From the NCBI GenBank assembly GCA_026646885.1, contig JAPKHK010000001.1, positions 248,001-312,000 on the forward strand: a stretch of 64,000 nucleotides of DNA, in the 5' to 3' direction. Source of the DNA: Casimicrobiaceae bacterium (lineage in GTDB: Bacteria > Pseudomonadota > Gammaproteobacteria > Burkholderiales > Casimicrobiaceae). Position 1 is the first letter of the stretch, and each line of letters starts with the position of its first letter. Shown here one piece after another: positions 17,746 to 28,100 of this stretch. The position numbers were made by a program, and so were the translations under genes. The notes below the pieces were generated by a model. It saw nothing but the letters and a program-made list of their open reading frames with translations. It searched no databases and was not told the origin of the DNA.

Positions 17746-18087
17746 TCAGAAGACTGGGCCTTCGGATCCGGCCCGAAAGATGGTGATCGCGCCGTGGGGC
17801 GTGTAGCGATCAAACCCGGAGGGTAACGCCTGACGCCGGTCGAGAGCGGCGAGGCCGAACGGCCTGGCCGGGGCCTCCAGAGCTTCGCGAAATCTCTGCA
17901 GTGGCGGTTTGATGGGCGTTTTTCGATCCCATGCGTCGCGACGGTCCTCGATGATCATGGTCTCCAGCTCCAGGCTCGGTACTGGTTTCTCAAAGACAAC
18001 CGACCGGAGGGGATCATTGCCTGCGGTTGCCAGAGCCGAGGCGCCCAGGCCCAGCACAACCCAGGCCCGACACAGGGCCGCGCTCAC
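17746..18087 (-). CDS. Small putative exported protein, unknown
   Basis: A 113-residue protein with a signal peptide (MSAALCRAWVVLGLGASALATA, probable cut before GNDPL) and no recognisable domain. The mature part has FEKPVPSLELETMIIEDRRDAWDRKTPIKPPLQRFREALE, written here as residues ~30-70, charged and Pro-rich, and ends in an aromatic residue (GSEGPVF). GTG 18087 overlaps the stop of the upstream TPR/GGDEF-like gene by four bases (GTGA), so the two are translationally coupled. This coupling is the best evidence that it is real and works with that protein. Confidence 0.65.
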   Translation of the reverse strand: MSAALCRAWVVLGLGASALATAGNDPLRSVVFEKPVPSLELETMIIEDRRDAWDRKTPIKPPLQRFREALEAPARPFGLAALDRRQALPSGFDRYTPHGAITIFRAGSEGPVF

Positions 18088-19745
18088 GCCGCGTTGGCCG
18101 CCCGAGGGCCGGATGCCCTGGCCCTCGCCATGGCCGTTTCGGCATTGACTAGGGCGCTCTGATAGTCATCTTCGTTGCCCACTTCCACGGAGCCGCATAC
18201 GATGCGGATGGCGACGTCATCGCGCATTTCCGACCAGTCGTGACCGCTAATGAGCTTGGCAAGGCGTGTAAGCACGCGGGTGGCCTCGCTCGATGCGGCG
18301 CCGGCCAGCGCGATCGCGAAGCGTGCATGATCATAGCGTGCGACCAAATCATTGGCGCGAAACGCGTCGCGCATGATCCAGGCCACACCGCGCAAGATCG
18401 CGTCACCAAGCACCTCGGGAAGGCCGCGCGTAATCTCTTCGAAGCGCTCGATTTCAATCAGAGCGAGATGGAGAGGAATGTCATCGCGCCGGCACTGCTC
18501 GATCATTTGCTGCAAGCGCAGTTCAAGGAAACGCCGGTTCTGCAATCCGGTCAGGCCATCCTCGAATTCGGCACCGCTAGGCATGGCCGGACCACTGACA
18601 CTGCGCGTAAGTGCGGAACTGGAATTATCCTTCTGGCCGGGCAACGTTGCCCACATCTTCTGCGCCCGAGCCGTGAGCCGCTGCGTTGCTTCACGCTGCT
18701 TGGCCCAGAGCTGGTGGAATTCCCGATACAGCTTCAAGGCTGCGGCATCGTCCCCCTCACGCGCTTTGAGATTGGCGGCGGTTTCGGTGATTTCAGCCAC
18801 GAGTTCATTCAAGCCGGTTTTTTGCGCCAGATCATGTGCGTGCGCGAGCCAAGACTCGGCCTCTGAAAGTTTCGCCAAGTCGATCGCCGACCGTGCCAGA
18901 TCATGCAGTGCCGACGCTTGCATGGTAACGTCGTCGATGCTTTGCGCCAGACGCAAGAGGTCGCGAAACTGCATCATCGCCCGGGCCGGTTCCTGGAGCA
19001 GCAGGTGCAGTTGACCGAGAGTTGAATGGCAGTGGGCCGCTTCTCTGGGATGCTCTTCGATTTCCGGCATCTCCTTCACTTCGCGCACCAGCGACGCAGC
19101 GATCAAGAAGGCCATGCGCGCCGAGTCGGGCTCTTCGGTCATCGCGCGCTCGCCGCGATGGCGGTGCATATCGGCGAGGGCAAGCATCGCCTGCATGGTG
19201 CGAGCTTTGAGTCCGGTCTGCTCGGCCAGCACTCGGGCAGCCCGGAAGTGTTCGGTTCCCTCCGGATAGCTGCCGAACTCGGCCAGCAGCATACCGATTA
19301 GTACCCGGGCACGGACCTCCATTTCTTGTTCGCCAGCCTGGCTGCAATAAGCCAGGCTGCGGAACAGGGCCTGCAGGGCCTCTTCGCTGGCGCGCAGGCG
19401 TTCTAGGCTGGTTCCAGCTAGCAAGAGGCAGGCGGCAATGCCGGTGGCGTCGCCCCGGTCCTGGTACACCGGCAGTGCGTTGAGCGCGGCGTCCAGGGCG
19501 CCAAGCAAGTCGCCGCGATCGATTTGGCAGTCCGCGACGCACAGCATGGCGCTCGCTTGCGCATTCCGGTCACCCATGCGTGTGGCGAGATCCCGCGCCT
19601 GCTGGGCGTGGGGCAAAGCCTCCGCAGTATTTCCCGAGTGCATCTCGAGCGAGCACAAATCCAGTAAGGACGAAAGCCGCATGGTATCGTCGGTGGCGAT
19701 GCGCAGGCGTTCTTTGGCCTGGCGGATCTGAATGGCGGGACGCAT
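18084..19745 (-). CDS. TPR-repeat protein with degenerate GGDEF domain
   Basis: The 553-residue protein begins with about 340 residues of helical TPR-like repeats (ALPHAQQARDLATRMGDR; ALQALFRSLAYCSQAGEQEM; AMMQFRDLLRLAQSIDD). After a linker, a diguanylate-cyclase-like domain starts near residue 396 with DGLTGLQNRRFLELRL. The GG(D/E)EF signature is replaced by RYDHARF near residue 470, and the metal-binding Asp of the FD motif by IEIERFEEI. It should therefore not make c-di-GMP, and may bind a nucleotide or act through protein contacts. No signal peptide or membrane segment is seen, so it is cytoplasmic. ATG 19745 is 27 bp below the phoH stop, and its own stop overlaps the small exported-protein gene. 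Confidence 0.85.
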   Translation of the reverse strand: MRPAIQIRQAKERLRIATDDTMRLSSLLDLCSLEMHSGNTAEALPHAQQARDLATRMGDRNAQASAMLCVADCQIDRGDLLGALDAALNALPVYQDRGDATGIAACLLLAGTSLERLRASEEALQALFRSLAYCSQAGEQEMEVRARVLIGMLLAEFGSYPEGTEHFRAARVLAEQTGLKARTMQAMLALADMHRHRGERAMTEEPDSARMAFLIAASLVREVKEMPEIEEHPREAAHCHSTLGQLHLLLQEPARAMMQFRDLLRLAQSIDDVTMQASALHDLARSAIDLAKLSEAESWLAHAHDLAQKTGLNELVAEITETAANLKAREGDDAAALKLYREFHQLWAKQREATQRLTARAQKMWATLPGQKDNSSSALTRSVSGPAMPSGAEFEDGLTGLQNRRFLELRLQQMIEQCRRDDIPLHLALIEIERFEEITRGLPEVLGDAILRGVAWIMRDAFRANDLVARYDHARFAIALAGAASSEATRVLTRLAKLISGHDWSEMRDDVAIRIVCGSVEVGNEDDYQSALVNAETAMARARASGPRAANAA

Positions 19746-19772
19746 TTTCGGTCAGACTCCCTGTAAAGATTC

Positions 19773-21197
19773 TTATAGAACTTCTGCGGCGTGGTCGGCG
19801 AGACGCGACCGCTCGCCTCTCTGAAGCGTTACGTGCCCGCTGTGAGCCCAACCTTTGAACCGATCGACCACATAGGTGAGTCCGGAACTGCCCTCGGTGA
19901 GATATGGCGTATCGATTTGGGCGATATTTCCCAGACAGACCACTTTGGTACCAGGTCCAGCGCGGGTGATGAGGGTCTTCATCTGTTTGGGGGTGAGGTT
20001 CTGCGCCTCGTCGATGATCAGATATTTGTTTATAAACGTCCGGCCGCGCATGAAGTTTAGGCTCTTCACCTTGATTCGTGATCGAATCAGGTCTCTCGTG
20101 GCGGCTCGGCCCCAGTCGCCCGCCTCGTCGTCTGTCTTGTTGAGGACATCGAGATTATCCTCCAGCGCACCCATCCAAGGATTCATCTTCTCTTCCTCGG
20201 TCCCCGGCAGAAAGCCGATGTCCTCGCCCACCGGCACAGTCACCCGGGTCATGATGATTTCGCTGTAGAGCTTGCTCTCCAAGGTCAGCGCCAGGCCTGC
20301 GGCCAGTGTGAGCAGAGTCTTGCCGGTTCCGGCCTGGCCAAGCAAGGTGACGAAATCGACCTCCGGGTTCATGAGGAGGTTCATGGCAAAATTCTGTTCG
20401 CGGTTGCGCGCGGTGATGCCCCATACGCTGTTCTTCTGGTGGCTATAGTCGCGGAGCGTCTGCAGTACGGCGCTTTTGCCGTGAATTTCCCGCACTAGGG
20501 CGTTGAGCGGCTTGTCACCTTCCTGGTATAGGAATTCATTGATCAGCAACTGCGCCACCAGCGGGCCGCTCACGCGGTAGTAGTGAAACCCTCCCTGTTG
20601 CCAGGATTCCATACCCTTGCCGTGCGTCTCCCAGAAATCCGCGGGCAACTCGCGCAGGCCGGTGTAGAGCAGATCGGTGTCTTCCAGGACCTTGTCGTTG
20701 AAATAGTCTTCGGCCGCAATCCCTAGCGCACGCGCTTTGATGCGCATGTTGATGTCTTTGGAGACCAGGATGACCTGCCGCTTGGGGTACGCTTTGCTCA
20801 GGTGCATGACCACGGCAACGATCTGATTGTCAGCCTTTCCGCCGGCCAAGCCAGCGGGCAATAGGTTGGGGACCGTCTCCGTCTGCAAGAAGAGCCTTCC
20901 TGTCGCGGCGCCACCGCTATGGCTAGCGAGGGGCACTCCACTCGCTATGCCGTCGGCAACCGCAGTCACCAACTCGTCAAGGAAGCGGCTGGCTTGTCGT
21001 GCATTGCGCGATACCTCGGTCATGCCTCGTTTGTGGCTGTCCAACTCCTCCAGCGTGAGCATTGGCAAGAAAAGGTCGTGCTCCTCGAAGCGAAACAGGC
21101 TGGTCGGGTCGTGCATCAGAACGTTCGTATCGAGCACGAAGAGCTTGGTCGCTGCGGCCGATTTGCGCGGCGTTGTGGTCTTGCTACGGTCAGACAT
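19773..21197 (-). CDS. PhoH-family ATPase with N-terminal PIN domain (PhoH2/YlaK type)
   Basis: A two-domain 474-residue protein. Residues ~18-150 are a PIN nuclease domain with FVLDTNVLMHDP, a Glu in LPMLTLEELDSHK and a later Asp in VILVSKDINMRIKA. Residues ~255-470 are a PhoH ATPase with Walker A GQAGTGKTLL near 289 and Walker B YLIIDEAQNLTPKQ near 396. PhoH2 proteins are described as ATP-dependent RNA unwinding and cleaving enzymes, sometimes with a separate antitoxin; no antitoxin gene is visible here. It is the first gene of a minus-strand series ending in ttcA. Confidence 0.92.
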   Translation of the reverse strand: MSDRSKTTTPRKSAAATKLFVLDTNVLMHDPTSLFRFEEHDLFLPMLTLEELDSHKRGMTEVSRNARQASRFLDELVTAVADGIASGVPLASHSGGAATGRLFLQTETVPNLLPAGLAGGKADNQIVAVVMHLSKAYPKRQVILVSKDINMRIKARALGIAAEDYFNDKVLEDTDLLYTGLRELPADFWETHGKGMESWQQGGFHYYRVSGPLVAQLLINEFLYQEGDKPLNALVREIHGKSAVLQTLRDYSHQKNSVWGITARNREQNFAMNLLMNPEVDFVTLLGQAGTGKTLLTLAAGLALTLESKLYSEIIMTRVTVPVGEDIGFLPGTEEEKMNPWMGALEDNLDVLNKTDDEAGDWGRAATRDLIRSRIKVKSLNFMRGRTFINKYLIIDEAQNLTPKQMKTLITRAGPGTKVVCLGNIAQIDTPYLTEGSSGLTYVVDRFKGWAHSGHVTLQRGERSRLADHAAEVL

Positions 21198-21526
21198 GCG
21201 GGCGGATCCCTGGGACTGGAGGTATTGTTGCGGCGACGCGCTGAAGTTGACCTAAATCGTACTGGATCAGGACAAGCTTGGAAAGCGCCGAAAGAGGCGA
21301 GGCGCAAGGTCTGCGTAGACTCAATGAGAGCGCCGTTGCTGTCATGCTACCGTCATCAGCAATTCGACCATTTGAGTTAATCCCTCGGCCCTGCCTGCGG
21401 GCTTTGCCACAAGGACCTCCGCTGGCAACCCGGCGGCGCGCCATCCCGATGTGCCTGCCAATCCCGCGGTGCTTGTGGCAGAATGCGCCGGGATCGCATC
21501 TTCAATTCGAAGGGGAGTGGAACGTC
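21198..21526. other. Intergenic region between phoH and pntA (329 bp)
   Basis: A divergent intergenic region that must hold the promoters of phoH (minus) and pntA (plus). I see no pair of boxes close to the sigma-70 consensus on either strand, no inverted repeat with a T-run and no convincing small ORF. The only supported signal is GGGGAG (21512-21517), the ribosome site of pntA. Confidence 0.5.
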
Positions 21527-23104
21527 ATGAAAATAGGCGTACCGAAGGAGACCTTTGCTGGGGAGCAGAGGGTCGCGACTGTACCAGAAGTCGTTGAAAA
21601 ATTGATGAAATTGGGTTTCGCGGTGACCGTTGAGAGTGGTGCCGGAAACGCGGCCAATTGCTCCGATGACGCCTATCGCGCCGCTGGCGCGACCATCGCC
21701 CCTGACGCGGCAAGCGTATGGGCCCAATCGGACATCGTGTTCAAGGTTCGTCCCCCTAGTGCCGAAGAGGCGGGGCGGCTGCGCGAAGGCATGACCCTGA
21801 TTTCCTTCATTTGGCCAGCCCAACACCCGAGCCTGATGCAACAGCTTGCGGCAAGCAAGACGACCGTGCTCGCCATCGACTGCCTGCCGCGCACGTTGTC
21901 GCGCGCGCAGAAGATGGATGCTTTGACCTCCATGGCCGGGGTTGCCGGCTACCGAGCCGTAATCGAGGCCGCTAACGCCTTCGGCCGCTTCTTCAACGGG
22001 CAGATCACCGCCGCTGGCAAGGTGCCGCCGGCCAAGGTCTTCATCGCAGGCGCCGGTGTCGCTGGGTTGGCGGCGATCGGCACCGCGGCCGGCTTGGGTG
22101 CCATCGTGCGCGCCAACGACACGCGGGCCGAAGTTGCCGATCAGGTTGTGTCGCTGGGCGGTGAGTTCGTCAAGGTCGATTACGAAGAAGAGGGCTCGGG
22201 TGGCGGCGGCTACGCCAAGGTCATGAGCGAGGGGTTTCAGCAGGCGCAGCGCGAGATGTACGCCAAGCAAGCACGGGAAGTCGATGTCATCATCACGACC
22301 GCCTTGATTCCCGGCAAGCCAGCCCCCAGGCTGATCACCGCGGAGATGGTCCAAAGCATGAGGCCGGGCAGCGTAATCGTCGACATGGCCGCCGAGCAGG
22401 GGGGCAACTGTGAACTGACCGAGCCCGGTAAGGCGGTGGTGAAACACGGGGTCACCATCATCGGCTATACCGACTTGGTCAGTCGGCTCGCCAAGCAGTC
22501 TTCCACCTTGTATGCCAACAACTTGTTCCGGTTGGCCGAAGAACTGTGTAAGACCAAGGACGGTGTGATCAACGTCAACATGGAAGACGACGCCATCCGC
22601 GGCCTGACGGTTATCAAAGGCGGCGAGGTCACTTGGCCCCCCCCGGCGATCAAAGTGCCTGCGGCGCCGACCCCAGCCAAGCCCGCCGCCGCACCAACGC
22701 CCGCAGCCAAGGGCCATGGGCACGGTGCATCGGAGCCGATGGCGGCGGGCACGCTGGCCATCATGTTCGTGGTGGCCGGGGCGCTTTTTGGTTTGATCGG
22801 TGCTTTCGCGCCGGCCTCGTTTCTCGGCCATTTCACCGTGTTTGTGCTGGCCTGTTTCATCGGCTACATGGTGATTTGGAATGTCACACCCTCGTTGCAC
22901 ACGCCTCTGATGAGCGTCACCAACGCGATCTCCAGCATCATCTGCATTGGTGCGCTCGTGCAGATCGCCCCGCCGGAGGCAGGAGGCGGCCGCGCCGACG
23001 AACTGATCCGTTGGCTGGCAATCGTGGGCATCGCGCTCACCGCGATTAACATGTTCGGCGGCTTCGCCGTAACCCGCCGCATGCTGGCGATGTTCCGCAA
23101 ATAA
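21527..23104 (+). CDS. pntA: NAD(P) transhydrogenase, alpha subunit
   Basis: PntA with PntB forms the proton-pumping transhydrogenase of the inner membrane, reducing NADP+ with NADH. The 525-residue protein has the dI domain (residues ~1-380; [20 protein letters not shown] start, NAD-binding [29 protein letters not shown]), an Ala/Pro linker (~385-410) and a C-terminal membrane domain with four hydrophobic helices. This is the fused E. coli-like layout, not the split AA/AB one. ATG 21527, not the much earlier in-frame starts, fits the family N-terminus and the GGGGAG site. pntB follows after 13 bp. Confidence 0.95.
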   Translation: MKIGVPKETFAGEQRVATVPEVVEKLMKLGFAVTVESGAGNAANCSDDAYRAAGATIAPDAASVWAQSDIVFKVRPPSAEEAGRLREGMTLISFIWPAQHPSLMQQLAASKTTVLAIDCLPRTLSRAQKMDALTSMAGVAGYRAVIEAANAFGRFFNGQITAAGKVPPAKVFIAGAGVAGLAAIGTAAGLGAIVRANDTRAEVADQVVSLGGEFVKVDYEEEGSGGGGYAKVMSEGFQQAQREMYAKQAREVDVIITTALIPGKPAPRLITAEMVQSMRPGSVIVDMAAEQGGNCELTEPGKAVVKHGVTIIGYTDLVSRLAKQSSTLYANNLFRLAEELCKTKDGVINVNMEDDAIRGLTVIKGGEVTWPPPAIKVPAAPTPAKPAAAPTPAAKGHGHGASEPMAAGTLAIMFVVAGALFGLIGAFAPASFLGHFTVFVLACFIGYMVIWNVTPSLHTPLMSVTNAISSIICIGALVQIAPPEAGGGRADELIRWLAIVGIALTAINMFGGFAVTRRMLAMFRK

Positions 23105-23117
23105 GGAGCGACGAGAC

Positions 23118-24527
23118 ATGACTTCCAGCCTGACGACGGTCGCTTATCTGGGCGCGACCATCCTCTTCATTCTCAGTCTCGGCGGCCTCTCCAACCCGGA
23201 GACTTCGCGGCGCGGCAACCTCTACGGCATCATCGGCATGACCATCGCCGTGCTCGCCACCGTGCTTGGGCCGCGCGTTGCCGCTGCCGGGATACCCTGG
23301 ATCATCGGAGCCATGGTGGTCGGTGGCGCCATCGGCCTTTATGCCGCGCGGGCCGTACAGATGACGCAAATGCCCGAGTTGGTGGCGATCATGCACAGCC
23401 TCGTCGGCCTGGCGGCTTGCTTGGTGGGGTTTGCCAGCTATGTCGATACCTCGATTCAATTCACCGGGGCGGAAAAGGCGATCCATGAAATCGAGATCTA
23501 CATTGGCATCTTGATCGGCGCGGTGACCTTCTCTGGCTCGGTGATCGCCTTCGGAAAACTCTCGGGGAAGATCGGCGGCAAGCCGGTGCTGCTTCCCGGT
23601 CGGCATTGGGTTAACCTGATCGGCCTGCTGGTGGTGATCTGGTATGGCCGCCAGTTCATCGCCGCACCCTCCATCGAGGCGGGTATGGTGCCACTGATCG
23701 TGATGACCGTGATCTCTTTGCTCTTCGGAGTCCACATGGTGATGGCCATCGGCGGTGCCGACATGCCGGTAGTGGTATCGATGCTCAACAGTTACTCCGG
23801 GTGGGCGGCGGCGGCCACGGGCTTCATGCTGTCGAACGATCTTCTGATCGTCACCGGCGCACTGGTGGGTTCATCCGGTGCCATCCTTTCCTACATCATG
23901 TGCCGCGCCATGAACCGAAACTTCATCAGCGTGATCGCCGGAGGTTTCGGCACCGGTGGCGGCGCCCCGGCGGCAAAGGCGGGCGAGCAGCCGGCCGGCG
24001 AAGTGGTGCCGGTGAGCGCGGCGGAGACGGCGGAACTGCTGCGTGAGGCGAAGAACGTGATCATCGTGCCCGGTTATGGCATGGCGGTGGCGCAAGCGCA
24101 GCACACGGTTTTCGAGATCACGCAGCACCTGCGTGAAAAAGGCGTGGGCGTGCGCTTTGGCATTCACCCCGTCGCGGGGCGTATGCCGGGCCACATGAAC
24201 GTGCTTTTGGCGGAAGCCAAAGTGCCCTATGACATCGTTCTTGAAATGGACGAAATCAATGAGGATTTCCCGGATACCGACGTGGCCATGGTGATTGGCG
24301 CCAACGACATTGTGAACCCGGCTGCGCAGGACGATCCCACCAGCCCCATCGCCGGCATGCCGGTGTTGGAAGTGTGGAAGGCGAAGACCTCCATCGTCAT
24401 GAAGCGATCGATGGCCTCCGGCTACGCCGGCGTGGATAACCCTCTCTTTTACAAAGAAAACAACCGCATGCTTTTTGGCGATGCGAAAAAGATGCTCGAT
24501 GAGGTATTGCTGGCGCTGAGGGCTTAA
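23118..24527 (+). CDS. pntB: NAD(P) transhydrogenase, beta subunit
   Basis: PntB carries the main part of the proton channel and the NADP(H)-binding dIII domain. The 469-residue protein has about nine membrane helices in residues ~1-270 (for example [19 protein letters not shown]) and then dIII with [36 protein letters not shown] and [17 protein letters not shown]; the Lys-Ser motif [16 protein letters not shown] is also there. AAGGAG at 23103-23108 overlaps the pntA stop and gives a strong ribosome site. Followed by a large hairpin. Confidence 0.95.
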   Translation: MTSSLTTVAYLGATILFILSLGGLSNPETSRRGNLYGIIGMTIAVLATVLGPRVAAAGIPWIIGAMVVGGAIGLYAARAVQMTQMPELVAIMHSLVGLAACLVGFASYVDTSIQFTGAEKAIHEIEIYIGILIGAVTFSGSVIAFGKLSGKIGGKPVLLPGRHWVNLIGLLVVIWYGRQFIAAPSIEAGMVPLIVMTVISLLFGVHMVMAIGGADMPVVVSMLNSYSGWAAAATGFMLSNDLLIVTGALVGSSGAILSYIMCRAMNRNFISVIAGGFGTGGGAPAAKAGEQPAGEVVPVSAAETAELLREAKNVIIVPGYGMAVAQAQHTVFEITQHLREKGVGVRFGIHPVAGRMPGHMNVLLAEAKVPYDIVLEMDEINEDFPDTDVAMVIGANDIVNPAAQDDPTSPIAGMPVLEVWKAKTSIVMKRSMASGYAGVDNPLFYKENNRMLFGDAKKMLDEVLLALRA

Positions 24528-24534
24528 TGACGCA

Positions 24535-24575
24535 GTGCCCGGCGTCGCGGTGCAGGCGCCGCGACGCCTCGGCAC
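24535..24575 (+). terminator. Long GC-rich hairpin after pntB
   Basis: A perfect 10-bp stem GGCGTCGCGG (24541-24550) / CCGCGACGCC (24559-24568) with an 8-base loop is extended by a second 5-bp stem (GTGCC / GGCAC) across a small internal loop. It begins 7 bp after the pntB stop. There is no T-run, so it may work as a rho-assisted stop or as an mRNA-stabilising structure. Confidence 0.5.
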
Positions 24576-24641
24576 AACGGGTATGAACGCCTGGAGCGCC
24601 GCCATGTCCATGAGCATTTGGGACCCGGCGGAGGTGCGGGC

Positions 24642-25052
24642 GTGGACGCAGTGGAGCGAATCCGGGCGTTTGGTTTCCGGAAGTGGTACGAGCGGCAACT
24701 AGTCCTGGGGCACTTGTACCTGGTGGCGTGCATTTTGGGCTTGATCCTGGTTGCGGCGGCAGTCGAGGTGTACCTCAGCCAGACCGGACGCACGGGCTTG
24801 GCCTTTGCGCTGGCCATGGGCATACCCGGCGTAGCGCTGGCGGCAGTGGGCTGGGAGCGTTATCGGCGAATCATGTTGGTCGCGGACCACTTGGTAAGCA
24901 ACGCGACCTGCCAACGTTGCCAGGTGTATGGCTCCTTTGACATCAAGGAGGCCGGCGCAGCGATGCATCAGGAACCGGTGGACATCCAGAACGCGGACGA
25001 GGTTTGGGTGAAAGTGCATTGCAAGAAGTGCGGCAACGAATGGCAGATTTGA
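24642..25052 (+). CDS. Small membrane protein with zinc ribbon, unknown
   Basis: A 136-residue protein with two adjacent hydrophobic helices (LGHLYLVACILGLILVAAAV and GLAFALAMGIPGVALAAVGW) near residues 18-65 and a cytosolic C-terminal zinc-ribbon-like module: CQRCQVYG and CKKCGNEW, the two CxxC pairs being about 35 residues apart. GTG 24642 is preferred because GGAGG at 24630-24634 stands 7 bases ahead of it; a TTG at 24618 is possible. I do not recognise the family. The gene follows pntAB by 114 bp including a hairpin and precedes hrpA by 89 bp. No function can be proposed beyond a small metal-binding membrane protein. Confidence 0.75.
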   Translation: MDAVERIRAFGFRKWYERQLVLGHLYLVACILGLILVAAAVEVYLSQTGRTGLAFALAMGIPGVALAAVGWERYRRIMLVADHLVSNATCQRCQVYGSFDIKEAGAAMHQEPVDIQNADEVWVKVHCKKCGNEWQI

Positions 25053-25141
25053 TTGGCGTCGAGCCCAACCGATAAGGCCGCTTGCGCGCTTCGCGGGGGG
25101 CCACCCGGGAGAGTGAACAAGCGGTAGAATGCCGGCCGCCC

Positions 25142-28100
25142 ATGAACAAGCTCCACGCAGCCGATCTGCGCGATTGTTTCGCGCGACTCCCCGAACTCAA
25201 TCTGCTCGACGAGCATCGCTTGCGCGGCCAGCTGGCGCGCCTCACCAGGGCACGGGATGCCTCGGGCCAAGCGGCGCAGAAATTCCGGAACGATTTCGCC
25301 GCAGCGTGGCAACGAGCCCAGGCGCGCAGAGACAATCGGCCGCGCTTTGACTACCCTCCCGAGCTGCCGGTTTCGGCCCGGCATGAGGAGATTGCCGCCG
25401 CGATTCGTTCGCACCCGGTTGTGATCGTTTGCGGCGAAACCGGATCAGGGAAGACCACCCAACTCCCCAAGATATGCCTGGAAGCCGGCAGAGGCCTGCG
25501 CGGGCTGATTGGGCACACGCAGCCGCGGCGGCTGGCGGCACGCAGCGTGGCGGCACGCATCGCTGAGGAACTGGGCAGCCGCGTGGGTGACGCGGTGGGC
25601 TGCAAAGTACGATTTTCCGACCGCACGGGGCCACAGAGTTACCTCAAATTGATGACTGATGGCGTCTTGCTTGCAGAAATGCAGGCGGACAGGCGGTTCT
25701 TGGCCTATGACACTCTGATCATCGACGAGGCGCATGAGCGTAGCCTCAATATCGACTTCTTGTTGGGCTACCTCAAGCAGTTGTTGCCCAGGCGAGGCGA
25801 TTTGCGAGTGGTCATCACCTCCGCGACCCTCGACGCCGTGCGCTTCGCGCAGCACTTTGGCGGCGCGCCGGTGATCGAGGTGAGCGGCCGTGGCTACCCG
25901 GTTGAGATTTGGCATCGGCCGCTCGCGCGCGAGGAGGACGACGACGAAATCGAACTCGAAGAAGCAGTGGCCGAGGCCGTGCAGGAATTGACCCGTCTGG
26001 GGCGCGGTGACGTTTTGGTGTTCCTGCCCGGCGAGCGAGAAATCCGGGAGACCGCTGAGTTATTGCGTGGCCGGCTCAAGCCCGGTACTGAACTCCTGCC
26101 GCTTTTTGCAAGGCTGTCACTCGCCGAACAGCAGCGGGTATTTCATCCCACTGGCAGCGCTCGGGTGGTGCTCGCGACCAATGTCGCGGAAACCTCTGTC
26201 ACCGTGCCTGGAATACACTATGTGGTCGATTCGGGCTTGGCACGCATCGCGCGCTATTCGGTGCGGAACAAGATCGAGCTGCTGCAGATCGAGAAGATCT
26301 CGCGCGCCTCGGCCAATCAGCGCGCCGGTCGCTGCGGGCGCGTCGCTCCCGGCATATGCATACGCCTCTATGGCGAGGACGATTACGCCAATCGGGCAGC
26401 GCACACGGATCCGGAGATCCTCCGCAGCTCGCTCGCCGCGGTGGTACTGCGCATGTTGGCGCTGGGCCTGGGCGACATCGAGGCATTTCCCTTTCTCGAT
26501 CCTCCCGCGCCCAAAGCCATTGCCGACGGCGTCCAGCTCTTGCAGGAGCTGGGAGCGGTCGACCAGCGCCGCGGCCTGACCGCGGTGGGTAGGGATTTAT
26601 CGCGTCTGCCGATCGAACCACGCCTGGCGCGCATGGTTCTCGCGGCGCGCGAACAGGGGTGTTTGAGAGAAGTGCTGATCATCGCGGCCGGGCTCTCGGT
26701 ACCCGATCCGCGCGAGCGTCCCGTCGAGCAGCAGGAGGCCGCCGCGCAAGCGCAGGCACGGTTTCGCGACGAGCGCTCCGACTTTCTCAGTCTCCTGCGG
26801 CTATGGGAGTTCTACGGCGAGGTGCTGCGCCAGGAAATGACCCATCGCAAGCAGGTGGCTCGTTGTCGGGCCGCGTTCCTCTCTTGGCTGCGCCTTACCG
26901 AATGGCGGGACATACACACCCAGCTTTGCCAACAGCTCCTCGAACTGGGCTGGCACTTGCCCGGAGCCGAGACTCCCCCGGCCAGTTATGAGTCCATTCA
27001 TCGCGCGCTCCTGAGCGGACTTCTGGGCAACGTCGCCTGTCGTGCTGAGGACGGCGATTACTTCCTCGGAGCCCGCGGCCTCAAGCTGCATCTGCACCCG
27101 AGTAGCGGCGTGCCGCGGAAAGGGGTGCAATGGTTGGTGGCGGCGGAGTTGGCCGAAACCACACGCCTATACGCCCGGTGCGTGGCCCGTGTCGAAGCGG
27201 GTTGGATTGAAGACGCCGCTGTGCCGCTGCTGAAACGCAGTTACTTCGATCCACGCTGGGAAAAGAGTTCTGGTCAGGTCGTGGCCAGTGAGCGGGTGTT
27301 GCTCAACGGCTTGGTTCTTGCCCGGGGGCGACGCGTGTCCTACGGGGCGATTGCCCCGGGGGAGGCGCATGAGATCTTTCTGCGCCGGGCGCTGGTAGAG
27401 CGGGACTTTGAGACCAAGGCGCCGTTCTTCGAACACAACGGTCGGCTCATCGAGGCAGTGCGCGAACTGGAACACAAAGCGCGGCGCCAGGATGTGTTGG
27501 TCGAAGACGAGGTCATCTACGAATTCTACGCCGCGCGTGTTCCCGAGGATATCTGCACCGCCGCCGGCTTCGAGGCTTGGCGCCAACTGGCGGAAAGAGT
27601 TGAACCCGAGAGCCTTTTCCTGACCCGCGAGGTGCTGTTGCGTCCAGGCGCGGGCACGGTAGCCGAGGAGCAGTTTCCGAAGACGATGAAGATCGCGGGT
27701 GTGGACCTGCCTCTCAACTACCGTTTCCAGCCCGGGCACGTGCTCGATGGCGTGACTCTTACGGTTCCCTTGGCCCTGCTCAACCAGATCGACCCGGCTG
27801 TGCTCGACTGGCTGGTTCCGGGGCTGGTACGGGACAAAGTCAATGCGCTCGTCAAGACGCTGCCTAAGTCTGTGCGCAATCGGATATTTGGGCAGCGGGA
27901 GTTCGTCACGGCTTTTCTGGAGACGACCCCGGAAGGGCTCCAGCCGCTCAAGCGAGCGCTAGCTGCGTTCCTCGAGAAGCGACTGGGAACGAGCGGATTG
28001 GCGCTCGATGATTGGGTACCGGCACTGCCCGAGCACCTTGCCATGAATCTCCGGGTGGTGGACGAATCCGGAAAGGAATTGGCGATGGGGCGGGGTCTGG

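Noticed and set aside
21377-23119. 580-residue antisense ORF across pntA
   Set aside because: Composition rich in His/Arg/Gly typical of reversed GC-rich genes; pntA itself is well supported.
24583-24702. Short ORF (39 residues) overlapping the start of the zinc-ribbon membrane gene
   Set aside because: Low-complexity sequence, no SD and no sign of selection; could be an upstream ORF, but nothing supports this.
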